This document shows positions 16,442 to 27,033 of a stretch of 64,000 nucleotides of DNA, piece by piece. A model generated the notes under the pieces. It saw nothing but the letters and a program-made list of their open reading frames with translations. It ran no database searches and was not told the origin of the DNA. Made by a program: the position numbers and the translations under genes. The stretch covers positions 4,019,501 through 4,083,500 of the forward strand of contig NZ_CP041745.1 of NCBI RefSeq assembly GCF_007556815.1, given 5' to 3'. Each line of letters opens with the position of its first letter. The stretch's first letter is position 1. The DNA comes from Paraburkholderia megapolitana (lineage in GTDB: Bacteria > Pseudomonadota > Gammaproteobacteria > Burkholderiales > Burkholderiaceae).

Positions 16442-17227
16442 TCAGCTCTCGCTCTTCGGTTCCTCGTCCGGCGATACCGGCTCCGGCCTCTTGACGAAGA
16501 GCCGCGCCGCGATGATCCCTGCCTCGTAGAGCACGATCAGCGGCACCGCGAGAATCAGCTGAGAGAACACGTCGGGCGGAGTAACCACCGCCGACACGAC
16601 GAACGCCCCGACGATCACATACGGCCGGATCTCCTTGAGCTTCTTCACCGTCAGAATGCCCATGCGCACGAGCAGCACGACGACGATCGGCACCTCGAAC
16701 GTGACGCCGAACGCGACGAACATCGTCAGGACGAAGCTCAGGTAATTGTCGATGTCGGTGTTCATTTCCGCGCCGAGCGGCGCGTTGTAGTGCGCCATCA
16801 CGTGGAAGATGGTCGGGAACACCACGAAGTACGCGAACGCCATGCCGCACAGGAACAGCGTATAGCTGCTGGCGACGAGCGGCATGACCAGTTTCTTTTC
16901 GTGCTGGTACAGCCCCGGCGCGACGAACGCCCAGATCTGGTACAGCACGACCGGCAGCGCGATCACCAGGGCCACCAGCATGGTCACCTTCATCGGCACG
17001 AAGAACGAACCGGTGACGTCGGTAACGATCATCTTGCCGTTGGCCGGCAGGTTCATCATCAGCGGCCGCGCGAGCAGCCTGAAGATGTCCGGCGCCCAGT
17101 AAACCAGCCCGAGGAATACGACGATGACCGAAATGCCGGCGCGGATGATACGGTCGCGCAGTTCGACGAGATGCGAGATGAAGGTCTCTTCGTTGCCTTC
17201 AGTCTGGGTTTGTTGCGGGTCGCTCAC
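16442..17227 (-). CDS. tatC: Sec-independent translocase subunit TatC
   Basis: A 261-residue TatC with six membrane helices. The N-terminal FISHLVELRDRI motif forms part of the twin-arginine signal binding site, and the FEVPIVVVLLVRMGI segment is conserved in the family. The C-terminal tail is acidic and cytoplasmic. The start is GTG (17225-17227) with GAGGG upstream. It is last in tatABC; likely clients in this window are the Rieske protein and the Tat-lipoprotein at 47890-48831. Confidence 0.97.
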   Translation of the reverse strand: MSDPQQTQTEGNEETFISHLVELRDRIIRAGISVIVVFLGLVYWAPDIFRLLARPLMMNLPANGKMIVTDVTGSFFVPMKVTMLVALVIALPVVLYQIWAFVAPGLYQHEKKLVMPLVASSYTLFLCGMAFAYFVVFPTIFHVMAHYNAPLGAEMNTDIDNYLSFVLTMFVAFGVTFEVPIVVVLLVRMGILTVKKLKEIRPYVIVGAFVVSAVVTPPDVFSQLILAVPLIVLYEAGIIAARLFVKRPEPVSPDEEPKSES

Positions 17228-17264
17228 AACGGCCCTCGGTAGGAGATGGGGGAGGCGCGGGACA

Positions 17265-17789
17265 TCAGAAGAAGCGGGTCGGACGACGCAGGCTCACCGG
17301 CGTGTGGCGCGCCACGCGTGCCGCCCCTGATTGCACGCGGGTGCGGCGTAACGTCGCACGCTTGTACCAGGTCGGTGCCGCGGTCTGCTTGACGCGCCAG
17401 TTCTTGCGTTTTGGCGGCGCTGCAAAGCTGCTGCGCCACGACACGCCGCCGTCCGAGAAACCCGAATCGCTCGACGTGCTCGCCATATCAGGCGACACCG
17501 AGGTGCCCGCGCTCCATGCATCGTTGAGTTCGGTTTCGGTCTTGCGCAGGTTGTCGTGCACGGTGTTGCTGACGTTCTGTGCCGCCGATTCGAACTCGGT
17601 CTTCATGCGGCGCAGTTCGTCGAGTTCGATCTCGCGCGTGACTTCCGCCTTGACGTCGTTGATATAGCGTTGCGCGCGCCCGAACAGCGCGCCCGCGGTG
17701 CGTGCGACGCGCGGCAGGCGCTCGGGCCCGAGCACAACCAGTGCGACGACGCCGATCAGCGCCATCTTGGTAAGACCGAGATCGAGCAT
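17265..17789 (-). CDS. tatB: Sec-independent translocase subunit TatB
   Basis: A 174-residue TatB. It has one N-terminal membrane helix starting MLDLGLTKMALIGVVALVVLGPERLP, with the diagnostic Gly-Pro hinge, then an amphipathic helix and a long charged cytoplasmic tail. TatB forms the receptor complex with TatC. The tail from about residue 105 on is basic and low in conservation, as usual for TatB. It is 37 bp after tatA. Confidence 0.95.
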   Translation of the reverse strand: MLDLGLTKMALIGVVALVVLGPERLPRVARTAGALFGRAQRYINDVKAEVTREIELDELRRMKTEFESAAQNVSNTVHDNLRKTETELNDAWSAGTSVSPDMASTSSDSGFSDGGVSWRSSFAAPPKRKNWRVKQTAAPTWYKRATLRRTRVQSGAARVARHTPVSLRRPTRFF

Positions 17790-17826
17790 GAAGCGTGATA
17801 TCCGTCAGTGCGCGAGTGGCCGCGGC

Positions 17827-18060
17827 TTAGCGGGAGTCGCCGGCATTTGGCGCTTTTTCTTTTGCATCGACATCGACGGTGCCGCTACGCGGCAGTTCGC
17901 GCTGCGTTGCGTCAGCCGTTTCGCTTTCCTTCATACCTTCCTTGAAGCCCTTCACCGCTCCACCCAGATCGGTGCCGATGTTACGCAGCTTCTTCGTGCC
18001 GAACACGAGCGCGACGATCAGCAGAACGATCAACCAGTGCCAAATACTCAACGAACCCAT
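17827..18060 (-). CDS. tatA: Sec-independent translocase subunit TatA
   Basis: A 77-residue TatA: a short periplasmic N-terminus (MGSLSIWHW), one membrane helix ending [10 protein letters not shown], then the amphipathic helix [15 protein letters not shown] and a charged tail. The Phe-Gly hinge and the two Lys after it are characteristic. The ATG at 18058-18060 matches the family start; a longer frame would add 40 basic residues. TatA forms the translocation pore with TatBC. Confidence 0.96.
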   Translation of the reverse strand: MGSLSIWHWLIVLLIVALVFGTKKLRNIGTDLGGAVKGFKEGMKESETADATQRELPRSGTVDVDAKEKAPNAGDSR

Positions 18061-18300
18061 GAAAACTCTCCTTAACCCCGCTGTTGCGTATCGACGCAAC
18101 GGAACACGGTGTGCCTTGCGGCCTGTTGCGAAGCCGAGGCTTCGTCCTTCTGTTACTGCCCGACCCGGGCGGCGCGCCATTATCGCGTGCGATCGCGTCG
18201 GCGGCGTTACAGAGATACAAAAATCTCCGGTCGTACCTGCGCAGCCCGAAAACCGTACTGGATGCGAAAAACCGGCGATTTATGCCGATCTAGCGCGCTT

Positions 18301-18666
18301 TTACCCCATCCGCTGCCACGGACGCGGCCCCGCGATCAGATGCGCATGCAGGTGATACACCTCCTGCCCGCCGCCGGGACCCGTATTGATCACCGTACGA
18401 AAACCGGTTTCTCCGCCCGTATAGGCTACGCCGAGCTGCTTCGCGAGCCGCGCGACCAGAATCATCATTTTACCAAGCAGCGGCGCATCGCTTTCGGAGC
18501 AGTCCGACAGCGTGGCGATGTGCTTGCGCGGGATCACCAGCACATGCGTTTCGGCGGCAGGATGGATGTCTTTGAACGCGACGAACTCGTCGTCTTCGTG
18601 CACGCGGGTCGACGGAATATCGCCGGCGGCGATCTTGCAGAAAAGGCAGTTCGGATCGTGGCTCAT
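18301..18666 (-). CDS. HIT-family nucleotide hydrolase (HinT-like)
   Basis: A 121-residue histidine-triad protein with CLFCKIAAGDIPS at the N-terminus and the catalytic HLHAHL triad near residue 102. HinT enzymes cleave purine nucleoside phosphoramidates. It is placed between the small membrane protein (18709-19104) and tatA in the same direction, a position often seen after hisE in beta-proteobacteria. It is followed by a 240-bp gap with no gene before tatA. Confidence 0.95.
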   Translation of the reverse strand: MSHDPNCLFCKIAAGDIPSTRVHEDDEFVAFKDIHPAAETHVLVIPRKHIATLSDCSESDAPLLGKMMILVARLAKQLGVAYTGGETGFRTVINTGPGGGQEVYHLHAHLIAGPRPWQRMG

Positions 18667-18708
18667 GGTTTTCCTGGTACGCGGGCGCGTGCGACTTCAA
18701 ACGCAACG

Positions 18709-19104
18709 TTAGAAGAAGCTACGCGGATTCTGCAGCGGCTTGTTGTCGTACAGATACAGCCAGCCTTTGATGATACGGTACAACGTCCAGATTCCGACAG
18801 CCCAGAGCACCGGAATGCCGATCACCACGAAAAGCAGCACCCCGCCGATCACATAGCCAAGCAGGCAGAACCAGAACGTGCGGATCTGCCACGTGAAATG
18901 CGCTTCGTACGGTGTGCCATCCGCATCCTGCCGCTTCAGGTAGTTGATGATGATGGCAATGAGCACCGACACGCCACCGGTCAGGAAGTGCACCGCGTAC
19001 AGCCCGTACAGGACGTGCGTCAGCGTACGCAGCCTGCGCTCCTGCTCGGCATCGAGTTCAGCGAGGTAAGACGGAGGCGGATAACCACCCTGCGACTGTT
19101 CCAT
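18709..19104 (-). CDS. small membrane protein, DUF4870-like
   Basis: A 131-residue membrane protein with three hydrophobic segments (about residues 38-60, 75-98 and 96-115) and a soluble N-terminus rich in Gly, Pro and Glu. Its pattern resembles DUF4870-type proteins, whose function is unknown. The ATG at 19102-19104 has AAGGAGG upstream; a longer frame to 19143 is less likely. It sits between hisE and the HIT gene as part of the same minus-strand block. Confidence 0.88.
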   Translation of the reverse strand: MEQSQGGYPPPSYLAELDAEQERRLRTLTHVLYGLYAVHFLTGGVSVLIAIIINYLKRQDADGTPYEAHFTWQIRTFWFCLLGYVIGGVLLFVVIGIPVLWAVGIWTLYRIIKGWLYLYDNKPLQNPRSFF

Positions 19105-19161
19105 GCTTGCGTCCTCCTTCAGGTATATCCATCGGCAAAGCAAGCTAGCTGCACGATGCGC

Positions 19162-19536
19162 TCAGTCGCCGCTCTCTTCGCGCTCACGACTCTTGCGCAG
19201 CGCCTTTTCCTCGATGCCCGACGTACCTTCGCGCCGTTCGAGTTCCGCGAGCACGTCGGCGGGGCTCAGATCGAAGTGCGACAGCATCACGAGACAATGA
19301 AACCACAGGTCGGCCACCTCACCGACCAGCGCAGTCGGCGCGCCGCCCTGGCGCACGTCCTTCGCGGCGAGCACGACTTCGGTCGCCTCTTCGCCGATCT
19401 TCTTCAGCACCGCATCGTCGCCCTTGTGAAACAGGCGCGCCACGTACGAAGCATCCGGGTCGCCGCCCTTGCGGCCATCGATCACCGCCGCGAGGCGCAG
19501 CAGCGTGTCGTTCGTCGATTGCGAGATTTGCGTCAT
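19162..19536 (-). CDS. hisE: phosphoribosyl-ATP pyrophosphatase
   Basis: A 124-residue HisE, second enzyme of histidine synthesis, converting PR-ATP to PR-AMP. The MazG-like all-alpha fold carries the metal-binding acidic motif [15 protein letters not shown] and a second GEVADLWFH. The ATG overlaps the hisI stop by 4 bp (ATGA). HisI and HisE are separate proteins here, not fused as in enterobacteria. Confidence 0.97.
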   Translation of the reverse strand: MTQISQSTNDTLLRLAAVIDGRKGGDPDASYVARLFHKGDDAVLKKIGEEATEVVLAAKDVRQGGAPTALVGEVADLWFHCLVMLSHFDLSPADVLAELERREGTSGIEEKALRKSREREESGD

Positions 19537-19940
19537 TTGTAGATGTGCTCGGGGTCTTTCAATACGGGCTCGACGGTTGCCCAGTCGCCGTCGTCGACGG
19601 TGCCTTCGAATTTCTGGAAGAAGCAGGAGTGGCGGCCGGTATGACAGGCGATGCCCGACACCTGCTCGACCTTCAGCAGCACCACGTCTTCGTCGCAATC
19701 GAGCCGCACTTCATGCACGTGCTGCACGTGGCCCGACTCTTCGCCCTTGAACCACAACCGCTGACGCGAGCGCGAGAAGTACACCGCGCGGCCGGTTTCG
19801 ATGGTCTTGGCGAGCGCTTCGCGGTTCATCCACGCGAACATCAGCACGTCGTTGCTCGAGGCTTCCTGCGCGATCACCGGCACGAGGCCGTTCGCGTCCC
19901 ACTTCACCTTGTCGAGCCAGTTGCCTGAAGAGTTCGTCAC
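19533..19940 (-). CDS. hisI: phosphoribosyl-AMP cyclohydrolase
   Basis: A 135-residue HisI, third enzyme of the histidine pathway. It has the acidic Mg site [12 protein letters not shown] and the zinc ligands in the CHTGRHSCF motif near residue 93. The start is GTG (19938-19940), one base after the hisF stop, with GAGG within the end of hisF as ribosome binding site. It overlaps hisE by 4 bp. Confidence 0.97.
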   Translation of the reverse strand: MTNSSGNWLDKVKWDANGLVPVIAQEASSNDVLMFAWMNREALAKTIETGRAVYFSRSRQRLWFKGEESGHVQHVHEVRLDCDEDVVLLKVEQVSGIACHTGRHSCFFQKFEGTVDDGDWATVEPVLKDPEHIYK

Positions 19941-19941
19941 G

Positions 19942-20715
19942 TTACAGCCTCACGGAAATGCCCTGCCCGGCCATGAAGCGCTTTGCTTCACCGACCGTGT
20001 GTTCGCCATAGTGGAAGATGCTCGCGGCCAGCACCGCATCGGCATGTCCGTCCTTGATGCCGTCGGCGAGATGCTGCAGCGAGCCGACGCCGCCCGACGC
20101 GATCACCGATACCGGCACCGCGTCCGACACCGCGCGCGTAAGCGCGAGATCGAAGCCGCTTTTGGTGCCGTCGCGATCCATGCTGGTGAGCAGGATTTCG
20201 CCTGCGCCGAGTTCGGCCATCTTGCGCGCCCACTCGACGACTTCGAGGCCGGTCGCCTTGCGGCCGCCGTGCGTGAAGACTTCCCAGCGCGGCGGTTCGT
20301 TATCGGCGGACACGCGCTTCGCATCGATCGCGACGACGATGCATTGCGAGCCGTATTTGTCGGTGGCATCGCGCACGAGCTGCGGATTCGCCACCGCCGA
20401 CGAGTTCATGCTGATCTTGTCCGCGCCCGCGTTCAGCAGACGCCGCACGTCTTCGACCACGCGCACACCGCCGCCAACCGTCAACGGAATGAACACCTGC
20501 GATGCGACCGCTTCGATGATCGGCAGGATCAGGTCGCGCTGGTCGGAGGTGGCGGTGATGTCGAGGAAGGTGAGTTCGTCGGCGCCCTGTTCGTCGTAGC
20601 GCCGCGCGATTTCGACCGGGTCGCCCGCATCGCGCAGTTCGACGAAGTTGACGCCCTTCACCACGCGGCCGGCCGTGACGTCGAGACAGGGGATGATGCG
20701 TTTAGCTAGAGCCAT
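19942..20715 (-). CDS. hisF: imidazole glycerol phosphate synthase subunit HisF
   Basis: A 257-residue TIM barrel, the cyclase half of IGP synthase. It shows the N-terminal [18 protein letters not shown], the catalytic Asp in that motif (Asp11) and a second Asp in [12 protein letters not shown]. It uses ammonia passed from HisH. A 182-bp gap separates it from hisA; no gene is seen there. Confidence 0.98.
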   Translation of the reverse strand: MALAKRIIPCLDVTAGRVVKGVNFVELRDAGDPVEIARRYDEQGADELTFLDITATSDQRDLILPIIEAVASQVFIPLTVGGGVRVVEDVRRLLNAGADKISMNSSAVANPQLVRDATDKYGSQCIVVAIDAKRVSADNEPPRWEVFTHGGRKATGLEVVEWARKMAELGAGEILLTSMDRDGTKSGFDLALTRAVSDAVPVSVIASGGVGSLQHLADGIKDGHADAVLAASIFHYGEHTVGEAKRFMAGQGISVRL

Positions 20716-20897
20716 GATCTTGCCAATGCTTGCGTGTGTCGCAGGTAAATCGCAGGTAAGGCCGCCTGCTTCGGGCGGTGCGGGCGAACCGCTGCGGTGC
20801 CACTGCGGCGATAAGTCGCTGCGGCGCCGCAGGTTGCATGCGCGGTCGGTGCCGTGTGCAGCAGCGGGCCCGCGCAGTCGACGCCCAGGCGTCGTGC

Positions 20898-21650
20898 TTA
20901 CGCGTCGTCAGACTCGCGCAGACGATCAGCAAGCGCCTGCGCGGCAGCGAAATCGAGATCGCCCGAATAGATCGCGCGACCGCAGATCACGCCTTCGATC
21001 CCTTCGTCCTCGACTTCGCAGAGCGATTCGATATCGGTCAGATTCGATAGGCCGCCGCTCGCAATGACCGGAATTTTTACCGCACGCGCAAGGCGCACCG
21101 TCGCATCGATGTTGATGCCCTGAAGCATGCCGTCGCGGCCGATGTCCGTGTAAATGATCGACTCGCAGCCGTAATCCTCGAACTTGCGCGCGAGATCGGC
21201 GACTTCGTGGCCGGTGAGCTTGCTCCAGCCGTCGGTGGCGACCTTGCCGTCCTTCGCATCGAGACCGACGATGATATGGCCGCCAAACGCCGTACAGGCC
21301 TCCTGCAGGAAGCCCGGGTTCTTCACCGCCGCCGTGCCGATGATGATGTACGACAGGCCGTCGTCCAGGTAACGCTCGATCGTATCGAGGTCGCGGATGC
21401 CGCCGCCCAGCTGCACCGGAATCTCGTTGCCGACTTCCTGAATGATCGCGCGAATCGCGTCCTCGTTCTTAGGCTTGCCGGCGAACGCGCCGTTGAGGTC
21501 GACGAGATGCAGGCGCCGTGCGCCGCGCTCGACCCAGTGTCGGGCCATCGCCGCCGGTTCCTCGGAGAAAATCGTCGCCTGGTCCATATCGCCCTGTTTA
21601 AGGCGTACACACTGACCGTCTTTGAGGTCGATGGCGGGGATCAGCAGCAT
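20898..21650 (-). CDS. hisA: phosphoribosylformimino-AICAR ribotide isomerase
   Basis: A 250-residue TIM barrel starting [17 protein letters not shown], with the paired catalytic Asp residues in AIDLKDG (Asp8) and [11 protein letters not shown] (near residue 130). It converts ProFAR to PRFAR. The ATG at 21648-21650 is the family start; the frame upstream to 21707 is non-conserved. It lies 189 bp after hisH, in an interval with no gene. Confidence 0.98.
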   Translation of the reverse strand: MLLIPAIDLKDGQCVRLKQGDMDQATIFSEEPAAMARHWVERGARRLHLVDLNGAFAGKPKNEDAIRAIIQEVGNEIPVQLGGGIRDLDTIERYLDDGLSYIIIGTAAVKNPGFLQEACTAFGGHIIVGLDAKDGKVATDGWSKLTGHEVADLARKFEDYGCESIIYTDIGRDGMLQGINIDATVRLARAVKIPVIASGGLSNLTDIESLCEVEDEGIEGVICGRAIYSGDLDFAAAQALADRLRESDDA

Positions 21651-21839
21651 AGCAATCGGGTGGTGTCTGGGAAGAGGGTTGGATGTTGGCCGGCGCGATG
21701 AACGCAAAACCTGCAGGCGCGCCGTTCCGCTAGTTTAGTACAACTCTTTCGGCGCCCTTGCTGGGGCGGCTTGAACGCACCGGCACCGGAGCGGCACGAT
21801 CGGTGCCGGACAGGCCGCGGCGCAGCGGACGAAAGGCGC

Positions 21840-22481
21840 TCATGGGTTCCAGTGCACGAAGTTGCGGTACACGCGCAACCCCGCGTCGGCGCTCTTTTCC
21901 GGGTGAAACTGGGTGGCAAAAATGTTATCCCGCGCGACCGCCGAGGTAAAGGGCGCGCCGTACACGGTTTCGCCCGACGTATGCGCGGCATTGTCAGGCA
22001 CGACGTAGTAGCTGTGCACGAAATAAAAAAAGCTGCCGTCCGCGACGCCGTCCCACAATGCATGCGGCTGCGCCTGGCGGACGCGGTTCCAGCCCATCTG
22101 CGGCACTTTGAAGCGGGAGCCGTCGTCCTGCACCTGGTTCGCCAGATCGAAGCGCACCACCTTGCCGGGCAAGAGACCAAGTCCGCGCGTGTCGCCTTCG
22201 GCGCTCCAGTCGAACAGCATCTGCTCGCCGACGCACACGCCGAGCAGCGGCTTGCTGCGCGCGGCTTCGAGCACTGCTTCCTGCAGCCCGGACTCGCCCA
22301 GACACCGCATGCAGTCGGGCATCGCGCCCTGTCCCGGCAGCACGACCCGGTCGGCGGCGCGAATCGCTTCGGGCCGGTCGACGATCGCCACGTCGGCTTC
22401 GGGGGCGGCTTTCCTCAGCGCCTGCGCGACCGAGCGCAGGTTGCCCATGCCGTAATCCACAATCGCAATCGAAGTTTTCAT
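21840..22481 (-). CDS. hisH: imidazole glycerol phosphate synthase subunit HisH
   Basis: A 213-residue class I glutamine amidotransferase with the nucleophile Cys in [11 protein letters not shown] (near residue 85) and a His-x-Glu pair in the C-terminal FHPEKS. It supplies ammonia to HisF. Its ATG overlaps the stop of the MarC-family gene by 4 bp, so a membrane protein is translationally coupled to a histidine enzyme. Confidence 0.97.
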   Translation of the reverse strand: MKTSIAIVDYGMGNLRSVAQALRKAAPEADVAIVDRPEAIRAADRVVLPGQGAMPDCMRCLGESGLQEAVLEAARSKPLLGVCVGEQMLFDWSAEGDTRGLGLLPGKVVRFDLANQVQDDGSRFKVPQMGWNRVRQAQPHALWDGVADGSFFYFVHSYYVVPDNAAHTSGETVYGAPFTSAVARDNIFATQFHPEKSADAGLRVYRNFVHWNP

Positions 22482-23098
22482 CTCAAGTTAGGCAGCAACG
22501 CCTTCAATCCGTCGACGATGAACTCCACCGCCAGCGCCGACAACATCAAACCCATGAGCCGCGTGCCGATATTGATCCCGGTCTGGCCCACCCAGCGGGC
22601 GATCGGTTCGGCAAGCCGCAGCGACAAAAAGCAGATCGCCGCGAGCACCGCGCCGATCGCGATCAGACTGATCCGGTCGTACCAGTGCGCCGAGCCGGCC
22701 GCATACACGATGACCGTACTGATCGCGCCAGGGCCGGTCAGCAAGGGAATCGCGAGCGGCACCACCGCGACGCTGTTCTTCTGCTCGGCCTCGTCGCGTT
22801 CTTCCGGCGTGGAGCGCGAATTGCCGATCTGCGCATTCAGCATGTTGATCGCCATCAGCAGCATGATGATGCCGCCGCCCACTTCGAGCGAGCCGACCGA
22901 AATGCCGAAGAAGCTGATGATCTGCTGTCCGAGCAGCGTCGTCACGGCGATCACGCAGAACACCGAGATCGCCGCGATGCGAATGGTGTGCTTGCGCTCG
23001 CCCTCCGACTGGTGGGACGTAAGGCTCAGAAAGAACGGTATCGCGCCGACCGGATTGATCAGCGCGAGCAGTGAAATAAACGACTTGAGGGTATCCAT
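22478..23098 (-). CDS. MarC-family inner-membrane protein
   Basis: A 206-residue protein with six membrane helices and the MarC/UPF0056 pattern [16 protein letters not shown] at the N-terminus and [12 protein letters not shown] in the second half. Members are proposed neutral amino-acid transporters or have unknown function; the old link to antibiotic resistance is not supported for E. coli MarC. It sits between hisB and hisH and overlaps hisH by 4 bp, an arrangement that suggests co-regulation with histidine synthesis. Confidence 0.95.
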   Translation of the reverse strand: MDTLKSFISLLALINPVGAIPFFLSLTSHQSEGERKHTIRIAAISVFCVIAVTTLLGQQIISFFGISVGSLEVGGGIIMLLMAINMLNAQIGNSRSTPEERDEAEQKNSVAVVPLAIPLLTGPGAISTVIVYAAGSAHWYDRISLIAIGAVLAAICFLSLRLAEPIARWVGQTGINIGTRLMGLMLSALAVEFIVDGLKALLPNLR

Positions 23099-23152
23099 CG
23101 CACGCCAGCCGCGCTGCTGCGCTGCCGGTCCGCTTCGTCAGGGTTCGGGGGC

Positions 23153-23740
23153 CTAGAGGCTGCCCTTGGTCGACGGAATCTGCCCCGCCGCGCGCTCGTC
23201 GAGTTCGGCTGCCATCCGGAGGGCCCGGCCGAACGCCTTGAACACCGTTTCCATCTGGTGATGGGCATTCAGACCGCGCAGGTTGTCGATATGCAGCGTC
23301 ACGCCCGCATGATTGACGAAACCGCGGAAAAATTCGATGGAGAGGTCAACGTCGAACGTGCCGATGCGCGCGCGTGTGAACGGCACATGGAATTCGAGGC
23401 CGGGGCGGCCCGAGAAATCGATCACGACACGCGACAGCGCTTCGTCGAGCGGCACGTACGCGTGACCGTAGCGGCGAATCCCCTTGCGATCGCCGATCGC
23501 CTTCGCGACGGCCTGCCCCAGCGTGATGCCGACGTCTTCGACCGTGTGATGGTCGTCGATATGCAGGTCGCCATGCGCCTCGACTTCGAGATCGATCAGC
23601 CCATGCCGTGCAATCTGGTCGAGCATGTGGTCGAGGAACGGCACGCCGGTCGCCAGCTTCTGCTGGCCGGTGCCGTCCAGGTCGATCTTTACACGGATCT
23701 GCGTTTCGCTAGTGTTGCGAACGACTTCCGCAAGGCGCAT
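23153..23740 (-). CDS. hisB: imidazoleglycerol-phosphate dehydratase
   Basis: A 195-residue monofunctional HisB. It has the two His-rich Mn sites, DDHHTVED near residue 70 and the C-terminal [12 protein letters not shown] near residue 165. It lacks the histidinol-phosphatase domain fused in enterobacterial HisB, so a separate phosphatase must exist elsewhere. The ATG at 23738-23740 ([10 protein letters not shown]) matches homologues. Confidence 0.97.
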   Translation of the reverse strand: MRLAEVVRNTSETQIRVKIDLDGTGQQKLATGVPFLDHMLDQIARHGLIDLEVEAHGDLHIDDHHTVEDVGITLGQAVAKAIGDRKGIRRYGHAYVPLDEALSRVVIDFSGRPGLEFHVPFTRARIGTFDVDLSIEFFRGFVNHAGVTLHIDNLRGLNAHHQMETVFKAFGRALRMAAELDERAAGQIPSTKGSL

Positions 23741-23797
23741 GGTGAATCCTCGAATCGAACTAAAAAGTAAGGTGAAACGAAACAACGTAACCCGGCA

Positions 23798-24868
23798 TCA
23801 ATGCAGCACGAGTTTCAGCGCGGCGAGCATCTGATCGTTCTGTTCCGGCGAGCCGACCGTCAGACGCACGCAATTGGCGAGCAATGGATGCATTTTACTC
23901 ACGTTTTTGACAAGAATCCGCGCAGTAAGCAGCGTTTCGAACGTCATTGATGCATCCGGCACACGTACCAGCAGGAAATTGCCCGCGCTCGGAAAGACTT
24001 CGGCGCCCGGCAGCTGCGCCACCGCCGCGGCCAGTCGCGTGCGTTCTTCGCGCAGTTGCGCCGCCTGCGCGTCGAGCACGTCGACGTGATCGAGCAGGAA
24101 ATCGGCGGCGGCCTGGGTCAGGACGTTCACGTTGTACGGCGGCCGTACCTTGTCGAACTCGGTGAGCCACGCCGGACGGCCGGCCAGATAGCCGAGACGG
24201 ATGCCGGCAAGCCCGAGTTTCGACACCGTGCGCATCACGACGACGTTGTCGAACTGGTCGGCGCGCGGCAGCCAGCTTTGCTGCGCGAACGGCTGATACG
24301 CCTCGTCGATCACGACGAGGCTGCGATCGGCCGCGGCGATGATGCGTTCCATGTCGGCTTCGTCGTACAGCGTGCCGGTTGGGTTGTTCGGATACGCGAG
24401 GTAGATCACGGCCGGCGCGTGCTCGGCGATCGCGGCGAGCATCGCATCGGCGTCGAGCGTGAAATCGGCCTTCAGCGGCACGCCGATAAATTCCAGATGC
24501 GCGAACTTCGCCGACATCTGATACATGACGAACCCCGGCACCGGCGCGAGCACCTTCGCGCCCGGGTTCGCGCAGGCCAGCGAGATGATGCTGATGATCT
24601 CGTCGGAGCCGTTACCGAGCAGCACGTCACAGGCGGCCGGCACCTGCATCACCCGCTTGATCTTCTCGATCAGCGCTTCCGGTCGCGGCGCCGGATAGCG
24701 GTTCAGTGCGACGCCAGCCAGATGCTCGCCGAGATGCGCGGCCAGCACGGGAGGCAGCGAGAACGGGTTCTCCATCGCGTCCAGCTTTACGAAGCCGGTC
24801 GCGTCCGGAACCGGGTAGCTCGTCATCGCGAGTACATCGCGGCGGATGATGTCTTGTGGTGTCGTCAT
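23798..24868 (-). CDS. hisC: histidinol-phosphate aminotransferase
   Basis: A 356-residue fold-type I PLP enzyme. It shows GNGSDEII near residue 82, YPNNPTG near residue 157, the Asp/Tyr pair VIDEAYQPF near residue 186 and the PLP-lysine motif [12 protein letters not shown] near residue 217. It transfers an amino group from glutamate to imidazole acetol phosphate. The start [12 protein letters not shown] is chosen; two other in-frame starts lie within 40 bp upstream. Confidence 0.96.
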   Translation of the reverse strand: MTTPQDIIRRDVLAMTSYPVPDATGFVKLDAMENPFSLPPVLAAHLGEHLAGVALNRYPAPRPEALIEKIKRVMQVPAACDVLLGNGSDEIISIISLACANPGAKVLAPVPGFVMYQMSAKFAHLEFIGVPLKADFTLDADAMLAAIAEHAPAVIYLAYPNNPTGTLYDEADMERIIAAADRSLVVIDEAYQPFAQQSWLPRADQFDNVVVMRTVSKLGLAGIRLGYLAGRPAWLTEFDKVRPPYNVNVLTQAAADFLLDHVDVLDAQAAQLREERTRLAAAVAQLPGAEVFPSAGNFLLVRVPDASMTFETLLTARILVKNVSKMHPLLANCVRLTVGSPEQNDQMLAALKLVLH

Positions 24869-24980
24869 AACTGGGTAAACCGGTCGCATCACGCGCCGGC
24901 ACAACAAGAGCGACTCGCGGTCGCCCTGTGGTTGGTCGATATTCTCGTTTTAGTACGGTCTTACTGCTGGCCCTGCTCTT

Positions 24981-26303
24981 TCAACCGGTCTGCTTCATCC
25001 GGTACTCGGCGCTGCGTGCATGCGCCTGCAACCCTTCTCCATATGCCAGCTCGGCGGCAATTTCGCCGAGCGTCTGCGCACCCTCGGCGCTGACTTCGAT
25101 CACGCTCGAGCGCTTGAAGAAATCATAGACACCGAGCGGCGACGAGAACCGTGCGGTGCGAGACGTAGGCAGCACGTGGTTCGGTCCTGCGCAGTAGTCG
25201 CCGAGGCTTTCGCTCGTGTAGCGACCGAGGAAAATCGCACCCGCATGGCGGATTAACTGGCCCCACTGCTGCGGCTCCAGCGCGGAAATCTCAAGGTGTT
25301 CCGGTGCTATGTCGTTGGCGATCGCGCAGGCTTCCGCCATATCGCGCACCTTGATCAGCGCGCCACGCCCTTCGAGCGACGCCTGGATCACATCGCGACG
25401 CGGCAGCGTGGGCAACAACTCGGCGATTGCGTCCTCGACGCGCGCGATAAACGCGGCATCCGGACACAGCAGGATGGATTGCGCGAGCTCGTCGTGCTCG
25501 GCCTGCGAAAACAGGTCCATCGCGACCCAGCGCGGATCGGTCGTGCCGTCACAGAGCACGAGAATTTCCGACGGACCGGCAATCATGTCGATACCGACCG
25601 TGCCGAACACGCGACGTTTCGCCGACGCGACATACGCATTGCCTGGACCACAGATCTTGTCGACCGCCGGCACCGTCTTCGTGCCGTACGCGAGTGCCGC
25701 CACGGCCTGCGCGCCGCCAATCGTAAACACCCGATCGACACCGCCCAGCAGCGCCGCGGCAAGCACGAGCGGATTCTTCACGCCGTCGGGCGTCGGCACG
25801 ACCATCACGATTTCGCGCACACCGGCCACACGCGCCGGAATCGCATTCATCAGCACCGACGACGGATACGCAGCCTTACCACCCGGCACGTAGATACCGG
25901 CACGGTCGAGCGGCGTCACCTTCTGGCCGAGCACCGTGCCGTCGGCCTCGGTGTAATGCCAGCTATGGCTGCCGCACTCGATCTTCTGCTTCTCGTGAAA
26001 CCCGCGCACGCGCGCCGCCGCGGCTTCGAGCGCCGCACGGCGCTTCGGCTCCAGCCCTTCGAGCGCCGCTTCCAGCTCGGTCATCGGCAGCTCGAGTGCC
26101 GAAACGCTAGCCGCGTTCAGGCGATCGAAGCGATTCGTGTAGTCGAGCACGGCTGCGTCGCCGCGCGTCTTCACGTCGGCGAGTATCTCCGCGACCGAGC
26201 GCTCGATCGCTTCGTCCTCGCTCGCCTCGAACGCGAGCACCGCGTGCAGCGCTTTCTGAAAACCGACAGCGCTGGAATCGAGTTTGCGAATCTTGATAGA
26301 CAT
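24981..26303 (-). CDS. hisD: histidinol dehydrogenase
   Basis: A 440-residue HisD, carrying out the last two oxidations of the pathway with NAD. Visible landmarks are [18 protein letters not shown], the [10 protein letters not shown] motif, the DMIAGPSEI motif and the zinc/catalytic SQAEHDE and EHLE residues. It lies between hisG (31 bp) and hisC (112 bp). The ATG 26301-26303 gives [10 protein letters not shown]. Confidence 0.97.
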   Translation of the reverse strand: MSIKIRKLDSSAVGFQKALHAVLAFEASEDEAIERSVAEILADVKTRGDAAVLDYTNRFDRLNAASVSALELPMTELEAALEGLEPKRRAALEAAAARVRGFHEKQKIECGSHSWHYTEADGTVLGQKVTPLDRAGIYVPGGKAAYPSSVLMNAIPARVAGVREIVMVVPTPDGVKNPLVLAAALLGGVDRVFTIGGAQAVAALAYGTKTVPAVDKICGPGNAYVASAKRRVFGTVGIDMIAGPSEILVLCDGTTDPRWVAMDLFSQAEHDELAQSILLCPDAAFIARVEDAIAELLPTLPRRDVIQASLEGRGALIKVRDMAEACAIANDIAPEHLEISALEPQQWGQLIRHAGAIFLGRYTSESLGDYCAGPNHVLPTSRTARFSSPLGVYDFFKRSSVIEVSAEGAQTLGEIAAELAYGEGLQAHARSAEYRMKQTG

Positions 26304-26334
26304 ACGAGTATCCGTTTCGGTAAGGCGCGCGCCG

Positions 26335-27033
26335 TCAGGCCTTCGCGCCGTCGAGCCGCGACGCGCGTTCGAACGCATCGAGGAACGGCCGCAGTGCAGC
26401 GCGCTTCAACTTCAGTGCCGCCTGGTTCACGACGAGGCGCGACGAGATCTGCATGATCTCTTCGACTTCGACGAGATCGTTCGCTCGCAGCGTACCACCC
26501 GAGCTGACCAGGTCGACAATTGCGTCGGCAAGGCCGACGAGCGGTGCGAGTTCCATCGATCCATACAGCTTGATCAGATCGACGTGCACGCCTTTGGCCG
26601 CGAAATGTTCGCGGGCGGTTTCGACGTATTTGGTGGCAACGCGCAGACGCGCGCCCTGGCGTACCGCGCTCGCGTAATCGAAGCCCGCCTTGACCGCGAC
26701 CGACATGCGGCAACGCGCGATGTCGAGATCGACCGGCTGGTACAGGCCGCTACCGCCGTGTTCGAGCAGCACGTCCTTGCCGGCCACGCCGAAATCGGCG
26801 GCACCGTATTCGACGTAAGTCGGCACATCGGTGGCGCGCACGATGATCACGCGCAGGTTTGGATCGGTGGTGGGCAGGATCAGCTTGCGCGAGGTTTCCG
26901 GATCTTCGGCGACTTCGACGCCGGCCGCGGCCAGCAGCGGCAGCGTTTCCTCGAAGATGCGGCCCTTCGACAACGCGAGCGTCAGCGGCGCGCTCGCAGC
27001 CGGCGACGATGACGTTTGCGGCACCGTGCTCAT
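26335..27033 (-). CDS. hisG: ATP phosphoribosyltransferase, short form
   Basis: A 232-residue HisG catalysing the first, committed step. It has the LSKGRIFEE start of the catalytic core, [10 protein letters not shown], and the PRPP-loop-like [14 protein letters not shown]. At this length it lacks the C-terminal regulatory ACT-like domain. Short HisG enzymes need the HisZ partner for activity and feedback, and hisZ is not in this window. The ATG at 27031-27033 overlaps the murA stop by 4 bp. Confidence 0.97.
   Translation of the reverse strand: MSTVPQTSSSPAASAPLTLALSKGRIFEETLPLLAAAGVEVAEDPETSRKLILPTTDPNLRVIIVRATDVPTYVEYGAADFGVAGKDVLLEHGGSGLYQPVDLDIARCRMSVAVKAGFDYASAVRQGARLRVATKYVETAREHFAAKGVHVDLIKLYGSMELAPLVGLADAIVDLVSSGGTLRANDLVEVEEIMQISSRLVVNQAALKLKRAALRPFLDAFERASRLDGAKA

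Noticed and set aside
18109..19542. Plus-strand frame of 477 codons
   Set aside because: Spans the reverse of the HIT, small membrane protein and hisE genes.
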